Source of the DNA: Pseudomonas fluorescens
GTDB taxonomy: Bacteria; Pseudomonadota; Gammaproteobacteria; Pseudomonadales; Pseudomonadaceae
NCBI RefSeq assembly: GCF_005938625.1
Contig: NZ_VCNJ01000003.1
Location: 248,001 to 312,000 of the forward strand
Direction of reading: 5' to 3'
DNA length: 64,000 nt
Shown: piece after piece, positions 16,910 through 26,598 of the stretch
How positions within the stretch are numbered: position 1 is the first letter of the stretch
Layout: every line of letters starts with the position of its first letter
The notes under the pieces: model-generated
Seen by the model: the letters and a program-made list of their open reading frames with translations, nothing else
Told to the model about the DNA's origin: nothing
Database searches by the model: none
Translations under genes and position numbers: made by a program

Positions 16910-19780
16910 CTAAAACGGTTTTTCCTGTTCACGCAAAAGCCCGGCCAGACTGGCAGCTTCCACGGGCCGGCTGATCAGATAGCCCTGCACTTCATCGCAA
17001 CGCTCGGCGCGTAAAAACTCCAGCTGATCCTGTCGCTCGACGCCTTCAGCCACTACTTTCAACGACAGCCCATGGGCCATGGCAATGATCGCGCGAGTTA
17101 TCGCCGCATCTTCGCTACCCTCACCCAACCCGCGTATGAACGCCTGATCGATCTTCACGTAATCCACCGGAATGCGCTTGAGGTAACTCAACGACGAATA
17201 GCCGGTGCCGAAGTCGTCGATGGCCAGTTTCACCCCCAGATCGCGCAACTGCTGGAAGGTCGCGATGATGTGTTCGACGCTATCGAGCAACTGGCTTTCG
17301 GTCAGTTCCAGTTCGAGGTAGTGCGGCGCCAGCCCGGTTTCCTCCAGCACCTGGCGCACCAGACTGACCAGCTTGCCCTGACGCAATTGATGCACCGACA
17401 GATTCACCGAAACGCGGATCGGCTCCAGTCCCTGACGCTGCCATTCGCAGGCCTGCCAGCACGCCTGGCGCAGGACGAATTCGCCGATTGGCCCGATCAG
17501 CCCGGTTTCCTCGGCCAGCCCGATGAAATCCCCCGGCGGTACTCGGCCCATGGTCGGATGATCCCAGCGCACCAGCGCTTCCGCCGCATTCAAGCGTCCG
17601 GTTTCCAGGCACAGCTTGGGCTGATAGAACACTTTGAGCTGCTTTTCCTCGATGGCTTTGCGCAACTGGTTTTCCAGCTGCAAGCGCTCGAGAGTGCTGG
17701 CCTGCAGGCTGTCGGTGTAGAACTGGAAGTTGTTACCGCCCAGGTGTTTGGCGTGTTGCATGGCCATGTTCGACTGGCTGACCAGCGCAGAAATCTCCCG
17801 GGCATTGTCCGGCAGCATGCTGATGCCCATCGAGGCGCTGACCACCAGTTCATGACCTTCAACCGTCAGCGGTAAACGCAGCTTGGTCGACAAGCGCGTG
17901 GCGACCCGGGCCAGACTCGACAGGTTGCCGTACGCATCGAAAAGCACGGCGAACTCATCACCGGACAAACGGGCGATGGTGTCCGCTTCCGGTAAGGCGT
18001 TGACTAATCGGCGCGCCATTTTCTGCAGTAGCTGGTCGGCAATCTCATGGCCCAAGCTGTCGTTGAGCAATTTGAAACGATCGAGATTGATGTGCAGCAA
18101 CGCCAGACTGCGTCGGCCCTGACGCGAACGCTGATGCGCTTCATGAAGGCGCTCACGGAACAACGAGCGATTGGCCAGACCGGTCAGTTCGTCGTAATGG
18201 GTCAGATAACGCATGCGCTCTTCGGATTCGCGGCGTGCGGACAGATCGGCGAAGAAGCCGACGATATGGCTGACATTTCCTCGACTATCACGCACCGCAT
18301 TCAGTTGCAGCCACTGCGGATACAGCTCGCCGTTCTTGCGCGTTTCGACCAGTTCGCCCTGCCAACTGCCGTGCTGCTCCAGTGCATGACGGATCGCCAC
18401 ATAATGGCGACGAGCATCGCGACTGCATGGCAACTCGACGACGTTGCGCCCGAGCATGTCCTCGATGTCGTAACCGGTGACATGGCTGAACGCCTGATTG
18501 ATGGCGATCAGCGCGTAGTTCGGGTCGAGAATCACGATGCCTTCACTGGCCGCCTCGAACACCGTCGCCGCCAGCCGTTGCTGCTCTTCGAGGCTTTTAC
18601 TGGCGCTGATGTCGCGGCGGGTGCCGACCATGCGGATCACCCGCCCGCTGTCGCTGCGTTCTACCGCGCGGCCACGGTCTTCGATCCAGACCCAATGGCC
18701 ATCGCTGTGACGCACGCGGTATTCGATCTGGTAGTCCTCGGTGCGCCCCTTCAAATGCTCGATCAACGCGTATTTCAGCGTCGGCACATCGTCGGGATGC
18801 AGACGTGGCTTGAGGTCGCGCAGGAGCGCCGTGACGTATTCCGGAGCGAGGCCGAACAGTTCCTGAATCTGCGTGTGGTGGACTTCGTCAGTTTGCAGGT
18901 TCCAGTCCCACAGACCCAACTCACTGGCCTTCAACGCCAGCGCCAGCCGCGCTTCGCTTTTGCTCAAGGCCTGATTGGCTGCGTCCAGTTCGCGGCTACG
19001 CAGGGCGACACGGTCTTCAAGTTCGACCTGAGCTTCGCGTAATTTGCCCTCGGCACAGCGCCGGTGTTCGATTTCCTTGGCCAGTTCCTGATTGAGCTGT
19101 TCGCTGCGCGACTGCGTCTGTTGCATGTGTTCGATCAAGTGCTGATTCTGAAAGCGCCGCAGTAACCCGCGATCAATCAGCCGATTGACCTGCCACGCCA
19201 CCACGCTCAGGGAGCCGAGCAGGATAAGGCCGAGCCAGCCCCAACCGCGCGCCTGTTCGTCGCCGCCCCAGAACAGATAACCGATCGCCGGCAACAGGCA
19301 GGGCAAGGTAAACGACAGAAACGCCGGCAGACTCACCGCATAGGCAACGCTGGCCGACAGGGTTGCAGCGCCAATCAGGCCGAACACCCAGGCCTGCTGC
19401 ATGAAATTGTCGGCGGGCACCAGGGCGATGCCGGCGCCGGCCAGGGTCAGGCCGGTCATGGTCGAGCCAAGCAGAAACATCCGCCGCCAGATCGGTTGTG
19501 CCTGACGATCAGGGATTGCCGAGTCGAACGCTGCGACCTGAATCACCCGCAACGCCACCAGCGACAGCAACCACACCAGCCAGACGCTGACCACGAAATA
19601 GCGCTGCGGGCTCCAGAGCAAACCGGCGCAGACCAGACCATTGATCAACATGAACAGCGTGGGCAACAACGAGCCCTGATACAGCAGACGCGTGCGCTCG
19701 ACCGCCATCTCGACGGCATAGTGCTTGCGGATAACCCGGGGTTCCACAGAGGGGCCCGACAGTTCGGAGCTGAGGGTCAT
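16910..19780 (-). CDS. Membrane PAS-PAS-GGDEF-EAL protein (c-di-GMP turnover)
   Basis: 956 aa from ATG 19780 (a longer GTG-started frame reaches 19840). Order: about six membrane helices (residues ~30-200), a coiled coil (~205-275), two PAS domains (ASELGLWDWNLQTDEVHHTQ; AASEGIVILDPNYALIAINQ), GGDEF, then EAL. The EAL domain has AEALVRWDHP, an intact EALVR, and DDFGTGYSSLSYLKRIPVDY, so phosphodiesterase activity against c-di-GMP is expected. The GGDEF motif is RLSGDEF, with Ser replacing the first Gly, so cyclase activity is doubtful and it may act as a GTP-sensing regulatory domain. It resembles PA5442 in position, upstream of and divergent from uvrD. Confidence 0.9.
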   Translation of the reverse strand: MTLSSELSGPSVEPRVIRKHYAVEMAVERTRLLYQGSLLPTLFMLINGLVCAGLLWSPQRYFVVSVWLVWLLSLVALRVIQVAAFDSAIPDRQAQPIWRRMFLLGSTMTGLTLAGAGIALVPADNFMQQAWVFGLIGAATLSASVAYAVSLPAFLSFTLPCLLPAIGYLFWGGDEQARGWGWLGLILLGSLSVVAWQVNRLIDRGLLRRFQNQHLIEHMQQTQSRSEQLNQELAKEIEHRRCAEGKLREAQVELEDRVALRSRELDAANQALSKSEARLALALKASELGLWDWNLQTDEVHHTQIQELFGLAPEYVTALLRDLKPRLHPDDVPTLKYALIEHLKGRTEDYQIEYRVRHSDGHWVWIEDRGRAVERSDSGRVIRMVGTRRDISASKSLEEQQRLAATVFEAASEGIVILDPNYALIAINQAFSHVTGYDIEDMLGRNVVELPCSRDARRHYVAIRHALEQHGSWQGELVETRKNGELYPQWLQLNAVRDSRGNVSHIVGFFADLSARRESEERMRYLTHYDELTGLANRSLFRERLHEAHQRSRQGRRSLALLHINLDRFKLLNDSLGHEIADQLLQKMARRLVNALPEADTIARLSGDEFAVLFDAYGNLSSLARVATRLSTKLRLPLTVEGHELVVSASMGISMLPDNAREISALVSQSNMAMQHAKHLGGNNFQFYTDSLQASTLERLQLENQLRKAIEEKQLKVFYQPKLCLETGRLNAAEALVRWDHPTMGRVPPGDFIGLAEETGLIGPIGEFVLRQACWQACEWQRQGLEPIRVSVNLSVHQLRQGKLVSLVRQVLEETGLAPHYLELELTESQLLDSVEHIIATFQQLRDLGVKLAIDDFGTGYSSLSYLKRIPVDYVKIDQAFIRGLGEGSEDAAITRAIIAMAHGLSLKVVAEGVERQDQLEFLRAERCDEVQGYLISRPVEAASLAGLLREQEKPF

Positions 19781-20037
19781 GGGCAACGTTCTTGTTCTTA
19801 TAAGGAGGGCGTGCGCCCGAAACGTGGACGGAGCATACACAAGCCGATCCCGTTGCCAAACTGCTCCAGATCATAATTTCAGCGAAACTTTTCCGTCCTT
19901 TGCCACCAGCCAAACCCTTGGAGCGCGGCGGGCCGATGCCTGTAGGCAGTGACCGACCGGTCGTCATCGACAGGAGTTTCATCGGCTAATGCAAAGCTCG
20001 GTTTGCCCGGGCCTGCGGCGCACCCTAGAATGCCCCG

Positions 20038-22221
20038 ATGCGCGATGACCTCTCCCTTCTGCTGAACTCCCTCAACGATGCCCAACGCCAGGCCGTAGCA
20101 GCCCCCGTTGGCCGTCAGTTGGTCCTGGCCGGTGCTGGCTCCGGTAAAACCCGAGTGCTGGTGCACCGTATCGCCTGGTTGATCCAGGTCGAAAACGCCT
20201 CGCCCCACTCCATTCTGTCGGTGACCTTCACCAACAAGGCCGCTGCCGAGATGCGTCATCGCATCGAGCAGTTGCTGGGTATCAACCCGGCCGGCATGTG
20301 GGTCGGCACCTTCCACGGCCTGGCGCACCGCTTGCTGCGGGCGCACTGGCAGGAAGCCGGCTTGAGCCAGACTTTCCAGATTCTCGACAGCGACGACCAG
20401 CAACGGCTGGTCAAACGGGTGATCCGCGAGCTGGGCCTGGACGAGCAACGCTGGCCCGCGCGTCAGGCGCAGTGGTTCATCAACGGCCAGAAAGACGAAG
20501 GTCTGCGCCCGCAACACATTCAGGCCAGCGGCGATTTGTATCTGGCGACCATGCGCGGCATTTACGAAGCCTACGAGGCGGCGTGCCAGCGTGCCGGCGT
20601 CATCGACTTCTCCGAACTGCTCCTGCGCGCCCTCGACTTGTGGCGCGATCACCCGGGCCTGTTGGCGCACTATCAGAAGCGCTTCCGGCATATTCTGGTG
20701 GATGAGTTCCAGGACACCAACGCCGTGCAGTACGCCTGGTTGCGCTTGCTCGGCAAGGGCGGCGACAGCCTGATGGTGGTCGGCGACGATGACCAGTCGA
20801 TTTACGGCTGGCGCGGCGCGAAGATCGAAAACATTCATCAGTACTCTTCCGACTTCGCGGATTCGGTGACCATTCGTCTGGAACAGAACTACCGCTCCAC
20901 CGCCGGCATCCTCAAGGCTGCCAACGCCCTCATCGCCAACAACACCGGGCGCCTCGGCAAAGAGCTGTGGACCGACGGCGGCGATGGCGAAGCGATCAAT
21001 CTGTATGCCGCGTTCAACGAACACGACGAAGCACGCTACGTTGTCGAAACCATCGAAAGCGCGCTGAAAACCGGCTTGGCCCGCAGCGATATCGCGATTC
21101 TGTACCGCTCCAACGCCCAATCGCGCGTTCTCGAAGAAGCCTTGCTGCGTGAGCGTATTCCGTACCGTATCTACGGTGGTCAGCGCTTCTTCGAGCGTGC
21201 CGAAATCAAGAACGCCATGGCGTATCTGCGTTTGCTCGAAGGTCGCGGCAACGATGCGGCGCTGGAACGCGTCATCAACGTGCCGGCCCGTGGCATCGGC
21301 GAGAAAACTGTCGAGGCCATCCGCGATCACGCGCGTCACAGCGATGTGTCTATGTGGGAGGCGATGCGCCAACTGGTCGCCAACAAAGGCCTGACCGGTC
21401 GCGCCGCCGGTGCGTTAGGTGCGTTTATCGAACTGATCGAAAACCTCGCCGCCAAGTGCATGGAGATGCCGCTGCACTTGATGACGCAAACCGTCATCGA
21501 GCAATCCGGCCTGATTGCCTACCACGAAGCGGAAAAAGGCGAGAAAGGCCAGGCTCGGGTAGAAAACCTTGAGGAACTGGTCAGCGCCGCGCGCAACTTC
21601 GAGAACACCGAAGAAGACGAAGAACTGACGCCACTGGCGGCGTTCCTCGGCCACGCTTCGCTGGAGGCTGGCGACACTCAGGCTGACGAACACGAAGACA
21701 GCATTCAGCTGATGACCCTGCACAGCGCCAAAGGCCTGGAATTCCCTTACGTGTTCCTCGTGGGCATGGAAGAAGGCCTGTTCCCGCACAAGATGAGCCT
21801 GGAAGAACCGGGGCGTCTTGAGGAAGAGCGGCGTCTGGCTTACGTGGGCATTACCCGGGCAATGCAGAATCTGGTCATGACCTACGCGGAAACCCGACGC
21901 CTGTACGGCAGTGAGACCTACAACAAGGTTTCGCGTTTCGTCCGCGAAGTGCCGAAAGGTCTTATTCAGGAAGTGCGTTTGTCAAATAGCGTCAGCCGTC
22001 CGTTCGGCGGCAATCAGTCGATGAGCGGCAGCAATCTGTTCAGCGGCAGCGAAATCCCGGAAACGGGTTTCAGCCTCGGTCAGGCGGTACGCCATTCGAT
22101 CTTTGGCGACGGCGTGATCCTCAACTTCGAGGGCGCCGGCGCGCAGGCGCGGGTGCAGGTTAACTTCAGCGAAGGCAGCAAGTGGCTGATGCTCGGTTAC
22201 GCCAAGCTGGAAGCGATCTGA
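20038..22221 (+). CDS. uvrD: DNA helicase II UvrD
   Basis: 727-aa superfamily 1A 3'-5' helicase of nucleotide excision and mismatch repair. Motifs: Q-motif LNDAQRQAVAAP; Walker A AGAGSGKTRVLVHRI (about 31-45); motif Ia SVTFTNKAAAEMRHR; motif II VDEFQDTN; motif III VGDDDQSIYGWRGA; motif IV LEQNYRST; motif V LMTLHSAKGLEFPYV; motif VI RRLAYVGITRAM. The C-terminal Tudor-like domain (LGQAVRHSIFGDGVILNFEG) binds RNA polymerase in homologues. Length is typical. No SOS box was seen before the ATG. Confidence 0.96.
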   Translation: MRDDLSLLLNSLNDAQRQAVAAPVGRQLVLAGAGSGKTRVLVHRIAWLIQVENASPHSILSVTFTNKAAAEMRHRIEQLLGINPAGMWVGTFHGLAHRLLRAHWQEAGLSQTFQILDSDDQQRLVKRVIRELGLDEQRWPARQAQWFINGQKDEGLRPQHIQASGDLYLATMRGIYEAYEAACQRAGVIDFSELLLRALDLWRDHPGLLAHYQKRFRHILVDEFQDTNAVQYAWLRLLGKGGDSLMVVGDDDQSIYGWRGAKIENIHQYSSDFADSVTIRLEQNYRSTAGILKAANALIANNTGRLGKELWTDGGDGEAINLYAAFNEHDEARYVVETIESALKTGLARSDIAILYRSNAQSRVLEEALLRERIPYRIYGGQRFFERAEIKNAMAYLRLLEGRGNDAALERVINVPARGIGEKTVEAIRDHARHSDVSMWEAMRQLVANKGLTGRAAGALGAFIELIENLAAKCMEMPLHLMTQTVIEQSGLIAYHEAEKGEKGQARVENLEELVSAARNFENTEEDEELTPLAAFLGHASLEAGDTQADEHEDSIQLMTLHSAKGLEFPYVFLVGMEEGLFPHKMSLEEPGRLEEERRLAYVGITRAMQNLVMTYAETRRLYGSETYNKVSRFVREVPKGLIQEVRLSNSVSRPFGGNQSMSGSNLFSGSEIPETGFSLGQAVRHSIFGDGVILNFEGAGAQARVQVNFSEGSKWLMLGYAKLEAI

Positions 22222-22238
22222 CGCCGATTTGCTTTTCT

Positions 22239-22324
22239 GTGGGAGCGAGCCTGCTCGCGAATGAAATCACCGCGGTTGATCTGATAGATCGCGGTGCGGC
22301 CTTCGCGAGCAGGCCCGCTCCCAC
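22239..22324. repeat. REPIN, GTGGGAGCGAGC type
   Basis: GTGGGAGCGAGCCTGCTCGC and its inverted partner CTTCGCGAGCAGGCCCGCTC flank a central inverted repeat (CACCGCG...CGCGGTG), forming a nested hairpin after uvrD. Confidence 0.85.
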
Positions 22325-22516
22325 AGGGTTCGATGTTCTGACCAACAATCCCGCTGAACCAATCTCCTTTTCCTACAGCCAAAAGTACACGTTCTTATTG
22401 CCTCGCGAAGCTGAACGCGACCTGTCAGGCAAAAGCCCGAAACACTCTCTCGCTAGCCAGTAACACTTCAGCTGTGCAACATGGCGCGCGTGTCTCCACA
22501 AACGGGAATTCCCTTT

Positions 22517-23392
22517 ATGAAACGTTTTCTTAGCATCGCCATGGCGTTGTGCATCGGCCTGACGATGAGCCTCGACGCCAACGCCAAGCGCTTTGGTGGT
22601 GGCAAAAGCGCCGGCGCTGCGCCGACGCACCAGACCAGCCAGATGGCTCCTTCTTCTCCAGGTGTCGGCGGCGCTGCTGCGACCGCAGGTGCTGCCGGTG
22701 CCGCAGGCGCTGCCGCCAAGGCCGGCGGTGCTTCGAAATGGCTCGGCCCTCTGGCCGGTATCGCCGCCGGTGGCCTGCTGGCGTCCATGTTCATGGGCGG
22801 CGGCTTCCAGGGCATGCAGATCTTCGACATCCTGATCATGGCCGTGATCGCGTTCGTGATCTTCCGGTTCATCGCCGCGCGTCGACGCAAGCAGCAGGAG
22901 CAATTCGCTCCGGCCGGCGCGCCGATGCAGCGTGAAGCGTTCGAACAGAAGCCTGCTGCCATGGGTTCGATCTTCGGTGGTTCGGCTGCACCTGCTGCCG
23001 CCCGTCCGGTGATCAACGCGCCGGCCTGGTTCAACGAGCAGAACTTCCTTGAAGCTGCACGCAGCCACTTCCAGGCGCTGCAGCAGCACTGGGATGCCAA
23101 CGAAATGGACAAGATCGCCGAGTTCGTGACCCCGCAAATGCTCGAGTTCCTCAAGCGTGAGCGTGCGGATCTGGGCGACGCGTTCCAGTCGACCTACATC
23201 GACAACCTCCAGGTGCAACTGGATGGCGTGGATGACCGTGCCGACAAGACCATCGCCACCCTGACCTTCAACGGTGTGTCGAAGACCTCGCGCTTCGACC
23301 AGGGCGAAGTGTTCAGCGAAAGCTGGAACATGGAACGTCCGCAGGGCGAGAACCAGCCTTGGCTGGTTGCCGGTATCCGCCAGAACGGCTGA
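22517..23392 (+). CDS. Tim44-like domain membrane protein
   Basis: 291 aa from ATG 22517; a longer frame from 22481 has no signal-like start. A signal peptide (MKRFLSIAMALCIGLTMSLDANA) precedes a Gly/Ala-rich low-complexity region. One or two membrane helices follow (about 75-120, LAGIAAGGLLASMFMGG and IFDILIMAVIAFVIFRFIAA). The C-terminal Tim44/MRPL45-type domain covers about 165-290 (WFNEQNFLEAARSHFQALQQ, WNMERP). Bacterial members are inner-membrane proteins of unknown role, possibly lipid- or protein-binding. It is followed by a clear terminator. Confidence 0.8.
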   Translation: MKRFLSIAMALCIGLTMSLDANAKRFGGGKSAGAAPTHQTSQMAPSSPGVGGAAATAGAAGAAGAAAKAGGASKWLGPLAGIAAGGLLASMFMGGGFQGMQIFDILIMAVIAFVIFRFIAARRRKQQEQFAPAGAPMQREAFEQKPAAMGSIFGGSAAPAAARPVINAPAWFNEQNFLEAARSHFQALQQHWDANEMDKIAEFVTPQMLEFLKRERADLGDAFQSTYIDNLQVQLDGVDDRADKTIATLTFNGVSKTSRFDQGEVFSESWNMERPQGENQPWLVAGIRQNG

Positions 23393-23421
23393 TCCCTCAC
23401 TACGCTTAACTTGCGGTAATA

Positions 23422-23448
23422 AAAACCCCAGCCTCGGCTGGGGTTTTC
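23422..23448 (+). terminator. Rho-independent terminator after the Tim44-like gene
   Basis: A 12-bp perfect stem AAAACCCCAGCC/GGCTGGGGTTTT with a 2-nt loop, ending in TTTT, lies 30 bp after the stop codon. Its symmetry would also let it work on the other strand. Confidence 0.9.
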
Positions 23449-23530
23449 TATTTCGCGGTTGCATCTATAGCGAGCTACTGTATAAACCGGCCCATATAAA
23501 CCGCGCCATTCAAGCAAGAGGATCCCGGAC

Positions 23531-23938
23531 GTGGAAGAAATCATCGAACAACTGCGTGAAGCCAACGAACCCGTGCCGGTTCCTTTGGAATTGCCTGACG
23601 AAGATCTGCTGGTCGAAATCGAAGAACAGCTGTTCATCGACATTCCGTTTGTCTTCAGAGAGTTTTTGCTGACCGTCAGCGACGTGGTCTACGGCAGCCT
23701 CGAGCCGGTGACTGTCACCGACCCACAATCCCACACCTACTTGCCGGATGTGGCCGCCAACGCTTGGGATGCCGGTGTTGATCGCAGCCTGATTCCAATC
23801 TGTCAGGACGGCGACGACTACTACTGCGTCGAAGAAGACGGTACGGTGGTGTTGTGGCAGGCCGAAGAGGAATTGATTGCCGAGGAAACCTGGGAATCGG
23901 TGTGGCACTGGGCGCGGGACGTCTGGCTGGAAAGCTGA
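23531..23938 (+). CDS. SMI1/KNR4 family protein
   Basis: 135-aa acidic cytoplasmic protein from GTG 23531, with AGAGGA about 10 nt upstream. The fold is recognised from VEIEEQLFIDIPFVFREFLLTV, the LPDVAANAWD loop, SLIPICQDGDDYYCVEEDGTVVLW and a Trp-rich end. Family members are often immunity proteins against polymorphic or contact-dependent toxins, but some are housekeeping regulators. No toxin gene adjoins it, so here it is an orphan. Confidence 0.8.
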   Translation: MEEIIEQLREANEPVPVPLELPDEDLLVEIEEQLFIDIPFVFREFLLTVSDVVYGSLEPVTVTDPQSHTYLPDVAANAWDAGVDRSLIPICQDGDDYYCVEEDGTVVLWQAEEELIAEETWESVWHWARDVWLES

Positions 23939-23959
23939 TCGGCCAGCCGCCCCGGCAGG

Positions 23960-25723
23960 TCAATGCCCCGACGACTCCTTGTGGTTGTCGAGGGTTTCCA
24001 GCAGCGCCACCTGCATCCGCGTGTGCACGCGGATGAACCAGCGCCAGAGCAGCGCCGCCACGGCGGCCGCGACCACGGCGATCAGTACCAGCAACTTGTT
24101 GGTCGGCAAGATACTGGCCGACAAGGCTGCCAACAGCAGGAAAATCACCAGCAGCGAGAGGATCGGGATCACTTCGGAGATCACCCGACGCACTCGCTGC
24201 GTGTGACGCCCGGCCATCTCTGGCTTCACACCCATCTCCGCCAGCAGCATCGACAACGCCTTGAGCTTGCGATACGCCGCAATCAAAAACGGCAGAGAGA
24301 CCAGCAACGCCCCGCCCCAGATCAACGCCTTCTGCCAGCTTGGATCGCTGATCCAGTCTTGCAGCGACAGCGAGATGCGTTCAGCGAAATACGCGCCGGC
24401 GAAAAAGATCGCAATCACCAGCGCCAGATTGACGCCGACCTGCAGCAAGATCTTGCGAATGATTGAAGCAAGCATCGCGCCCTCGCCTTGCGGCTGGATA
24501 CTGCGCAGCCATTCGCCGTACATGCCCAGCACACGACCGAGACGCTTGGGCACGGCCGCCGACAGCTTGATCGACAGCGGATCTGCCGCACGAATCAGAT
24601 ACGGTGTCAGTAGCGTCGTAATCACCGATACCGCGACGGCGACCGGATAGAGGAAGTTACTGGTGACCTGCAAGGTCATCCCCAGCGCGGCGATAATGAA
24701 GGAAAATTCGCCAATCTGTGACAGCCCCATCCCGACGCGCAGTGAGGTGCGTCCGTCATTGCCGGCGATAAAGGCCCCGAGGCCGCAGGACAACATCTTG
24801 CCGAGCACAACAGCGACGGTGATCACTGCAATCGGCCACGCGTATTGCAGCAGAATCAGCGGATCAAGCATCAGTCCGATAGCCACAAAGAAGATTGCGC
24901 TGAACAAGTCGCGAACCGGCTCGATCAGCCGCTCGATCTTCAGCAATTGCCGCGACTCGGCCATGATCGCGCCGATCAGGAAGGCACCGAGGACCATGCT
25001 GTATTCAAGTTTGACCACCAGCAGGCAGAAGCCGAAACACAGGCCCAGCACGGTGATAAGCAGCATTTCGTTGCTTTCGAATTTGGCCACGTAAGCCAGC
25101 AGTCGCGGCACCAGCAGGATGCCGATGACCAACGCGACGATCATGAACAGCGACAGCTTGCCGACCGTGGAAAACACTTCACCGGAGCTGACGGTGCCGC
25201 TCACTGCGATGCTGGATAGCAGCGCGATGATGCCGATACCGAGGATGTCTTCGACGATCAGCACGCCGAAGATCAACTGCGCGAAACGCTCGTTCTTCAT
25301 CTTCAGGTCATTGAGTGCCTTGACGATGATAGTGGTCGAGGAGATCGCCAGAATCGCGCCGAGGAACAGCGAATCCATGGTGTTCCAGTCGAACCAGCGA
25401 CCGATTTCATAGCCGATCCAGATCATCAGGACGATTTCGAGAAACGCCGCGATAAACGCCGTGGCGCCGACCTTGAACAGCTTGCGCAGGCTGAACTCGA
25501 GGCCAAGGCAGAACATCAGGAAAATCACCCCGAGTTCGGCGAGAGTCTTGATGGTTTCTTCGTCGTGGATCAGGCCGAACGGCGGCGTATGCGGGCCGAT
25601 GATGAAACCAGCGACGATGTAGCCAAGCACCACTGGTTGCTTGAACCGGTGGAACAACACGGTCACCACACCTGCGACCAACATGATCACTGCCAGGTCC
25701 TGAATAAAACTGATGGCATGCAT
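23960..25723 (-). CDS. CPA2 monovalent cation:proton antiporter (KefB-like)
   Basis: 587 aa. About 12 membrane helices in the first ~390 residues: FKQPVVLGYIVAGFIIGPHT, LAELGVIFLMFCLGLEFSLR, ISSTTIIVKAL, and the ion-binding VEDILGIG in helix 5. MGLSQIGEFSFIIA matches KefB/C-type exchangers. The C-terminal part (~415-560) has more membrane helices, with no TrkA-N nucleotide-binding domain, unlike KefB/KefC themselves. It likely exchanges K+ or Na+ for H+. ATG 25723 has AAGGAG at 9-nt spacing. It is monocistronic and convergent with the SMI1 gene. Confidence 0.88.
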   Translation of the reverse strand: MHAISFIQDLAVIMLVAGVVTVLFHRFKQPVVLGYIVAGFIIGPHTPPFGLIHDEETIKTLAELGVIFLMFCLGLEFSLRKLFKVGATAFIAAFLEIVLMIWIGYEIGRWFDWNTMDSLFLGAILAISSTTIIVKALNDLKMKNERFAQLIFGVLIVEDILGIGIIALLSSIAVSGTVSSGEVFSTVGKLSLFMIVALVIGILLVPRLLAYVAKFESNEMLLITVLGLCFGFCLLVVKLEYSMVLGAFLIGAIMAESRQLLKIERLIEPVRDLFSAIFFVAIGLMLDPLILLQYAWPIAVITVAVVLGKMLSCGLGAFIAGNDGRTSLRVGMGLSQIGEFSFIIAALGMTLQVTSNFLYPVAVAVSVITTLLTPYLIRAADPLSIKLSAAVPKRLGRVLGMYGEWLRSIQPQGEGAMLASIIRKILLQVGVNLALVIAIFFAGAYFAERISLSLQDWISDPSWQKALIWGGALLVSLPFLIAAYRKLKALSMLLAEMGVKPEMAGRHTQRVRRVISEVIPILSLLVIFLLLAALSASILPTNKLLVLIAVVAAAVAALLWRWFIRVHTRMQVALLETLDNHKESSGH

Positions 25724-26002
25724 GGCGTGGGCTCCTTGAATGAAAAGGCTCGCAGGCAGACGTCAGAAAAGTCTGGGCGAGCTAGGTAAAAATCCGCTTT
25801 TGGTGTGGGAATTGCCCTTGAGGCGGGCTTTTGCAGGGTAACACCGCGACTTCCGCCTGGAAGGCGGTGCAATATATGGAAACAGATCGATACCGGCGTG
25901 ACGGCATCCAGTCGCCCGGCGTCCCGATAACGGTGCTTTTGAAAAGCGACCAGGCACCCGCAGAGGTGCTTCCAGCAACCAGCCTTGATCCGTGAGAACG
26001 TT

Positions 26003-26485
26003 ATGGAACCCGGAAACGCCCAGCTGTCGATGACGGTACTGATGACCCCCGACATGGCCAACTTCTCTGGCAATGTCCACGGCGGCACCCTGCTCAAATA
26101 CCTCGACGAAGTGGCTTACGCCTGCGCGAGCCGTTATGCCGGTCGCTACGTGGTGACCCTGTCGGTGGATCAGGTGATTTTCCGCGAGCCGATCCATGTC
26201 GGCGAACTGGTGACCTTCCTCGCGTCGGTCAACTACACCGGCAACACATCGATGGAAGTCGGCATCAAAGTCGTCACGGAAAACATCCGTGAACGCTCGG
26301 TGCGCCACACCAATAGCTGCTTCTTCACTATGGTGGCGGTGGATGATCAGCGCAAACCGGCACCCGTGCCGCCGCTGCAACCGCAGAACAGTGAAGACAA
26401 GCGTCGTTATATGCAGGCGCAGCAACGTCGGCAGATTCGTCAGGAGCTGGAAAAGCGCTATCAGGAGATCAAGGGCGACGCCTGA
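26003..26485 (+). CDS. Hotdog-fold acyl-CoA thioesterase
   Basis: 160 aa, hydrolysing acyl-CoA to free acid and CoA. The YciA/BFIT-type hotdog signature is NFSGNVHGGTLLKYLDEVAY, with the Asn and Asp at the thioester site; VTLSVDQVIFREPIHVGELV follows. A basic, Gln-rich helical tail (YMQAQQRRQIRQELEKRYQE) ends the protein. ATG 26003 has GTGAGAA just upstream; an in-frame TTG at 25985 is less likely. The 279-bp gap before it (25724-26002) shows no other gene or repeat that I can support. Confidence 0.87.
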   Translation: MEPGNAQLSMTVLMTPDMANFSGNVHGGTLLKYLDEVAYACASRYAGRYVVTLSVDQVIFREPIHVGELVTFLASVNYTGNTSMEVGIKVVTENIRERSVRHTNSCFFTMVAVDDQRKPAPVPPLQPQNSEDKRRYMQAQQRRQIRQELEKRYQEIKGDA

Positions 26486-26520
26486 TCAGTCTTTGAATTG
26501 ATGCTGTCTGAGCTATAGCC

Positions 26521-26583
26521 TTCGCGAGCAAGCTCGCTCCCACAAGTACCGCGTCAACCTGTGGGAGCGAGCTTGCTCGCGAA
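26521..26583. repeat. REPIN, GTGGGAGCGAGC type
   Basis: Compact pair: TTCGCGAGCAAGCTCGCTCC and GGGAGCGAGCTTGCTCGCGA with only ~20 bp between arms. It separates the convergent thioesterase and pdxY genes. Confidence 0.88.
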
Positions 26584-26598
26584 TGGGGCAACACGGTC

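Noticed and set aside
19879-21372. 497-codon open frame antisense to uvrD
   Set aside because: uvrD has all helicase motifs; the antisense frame has none and starts inside it.
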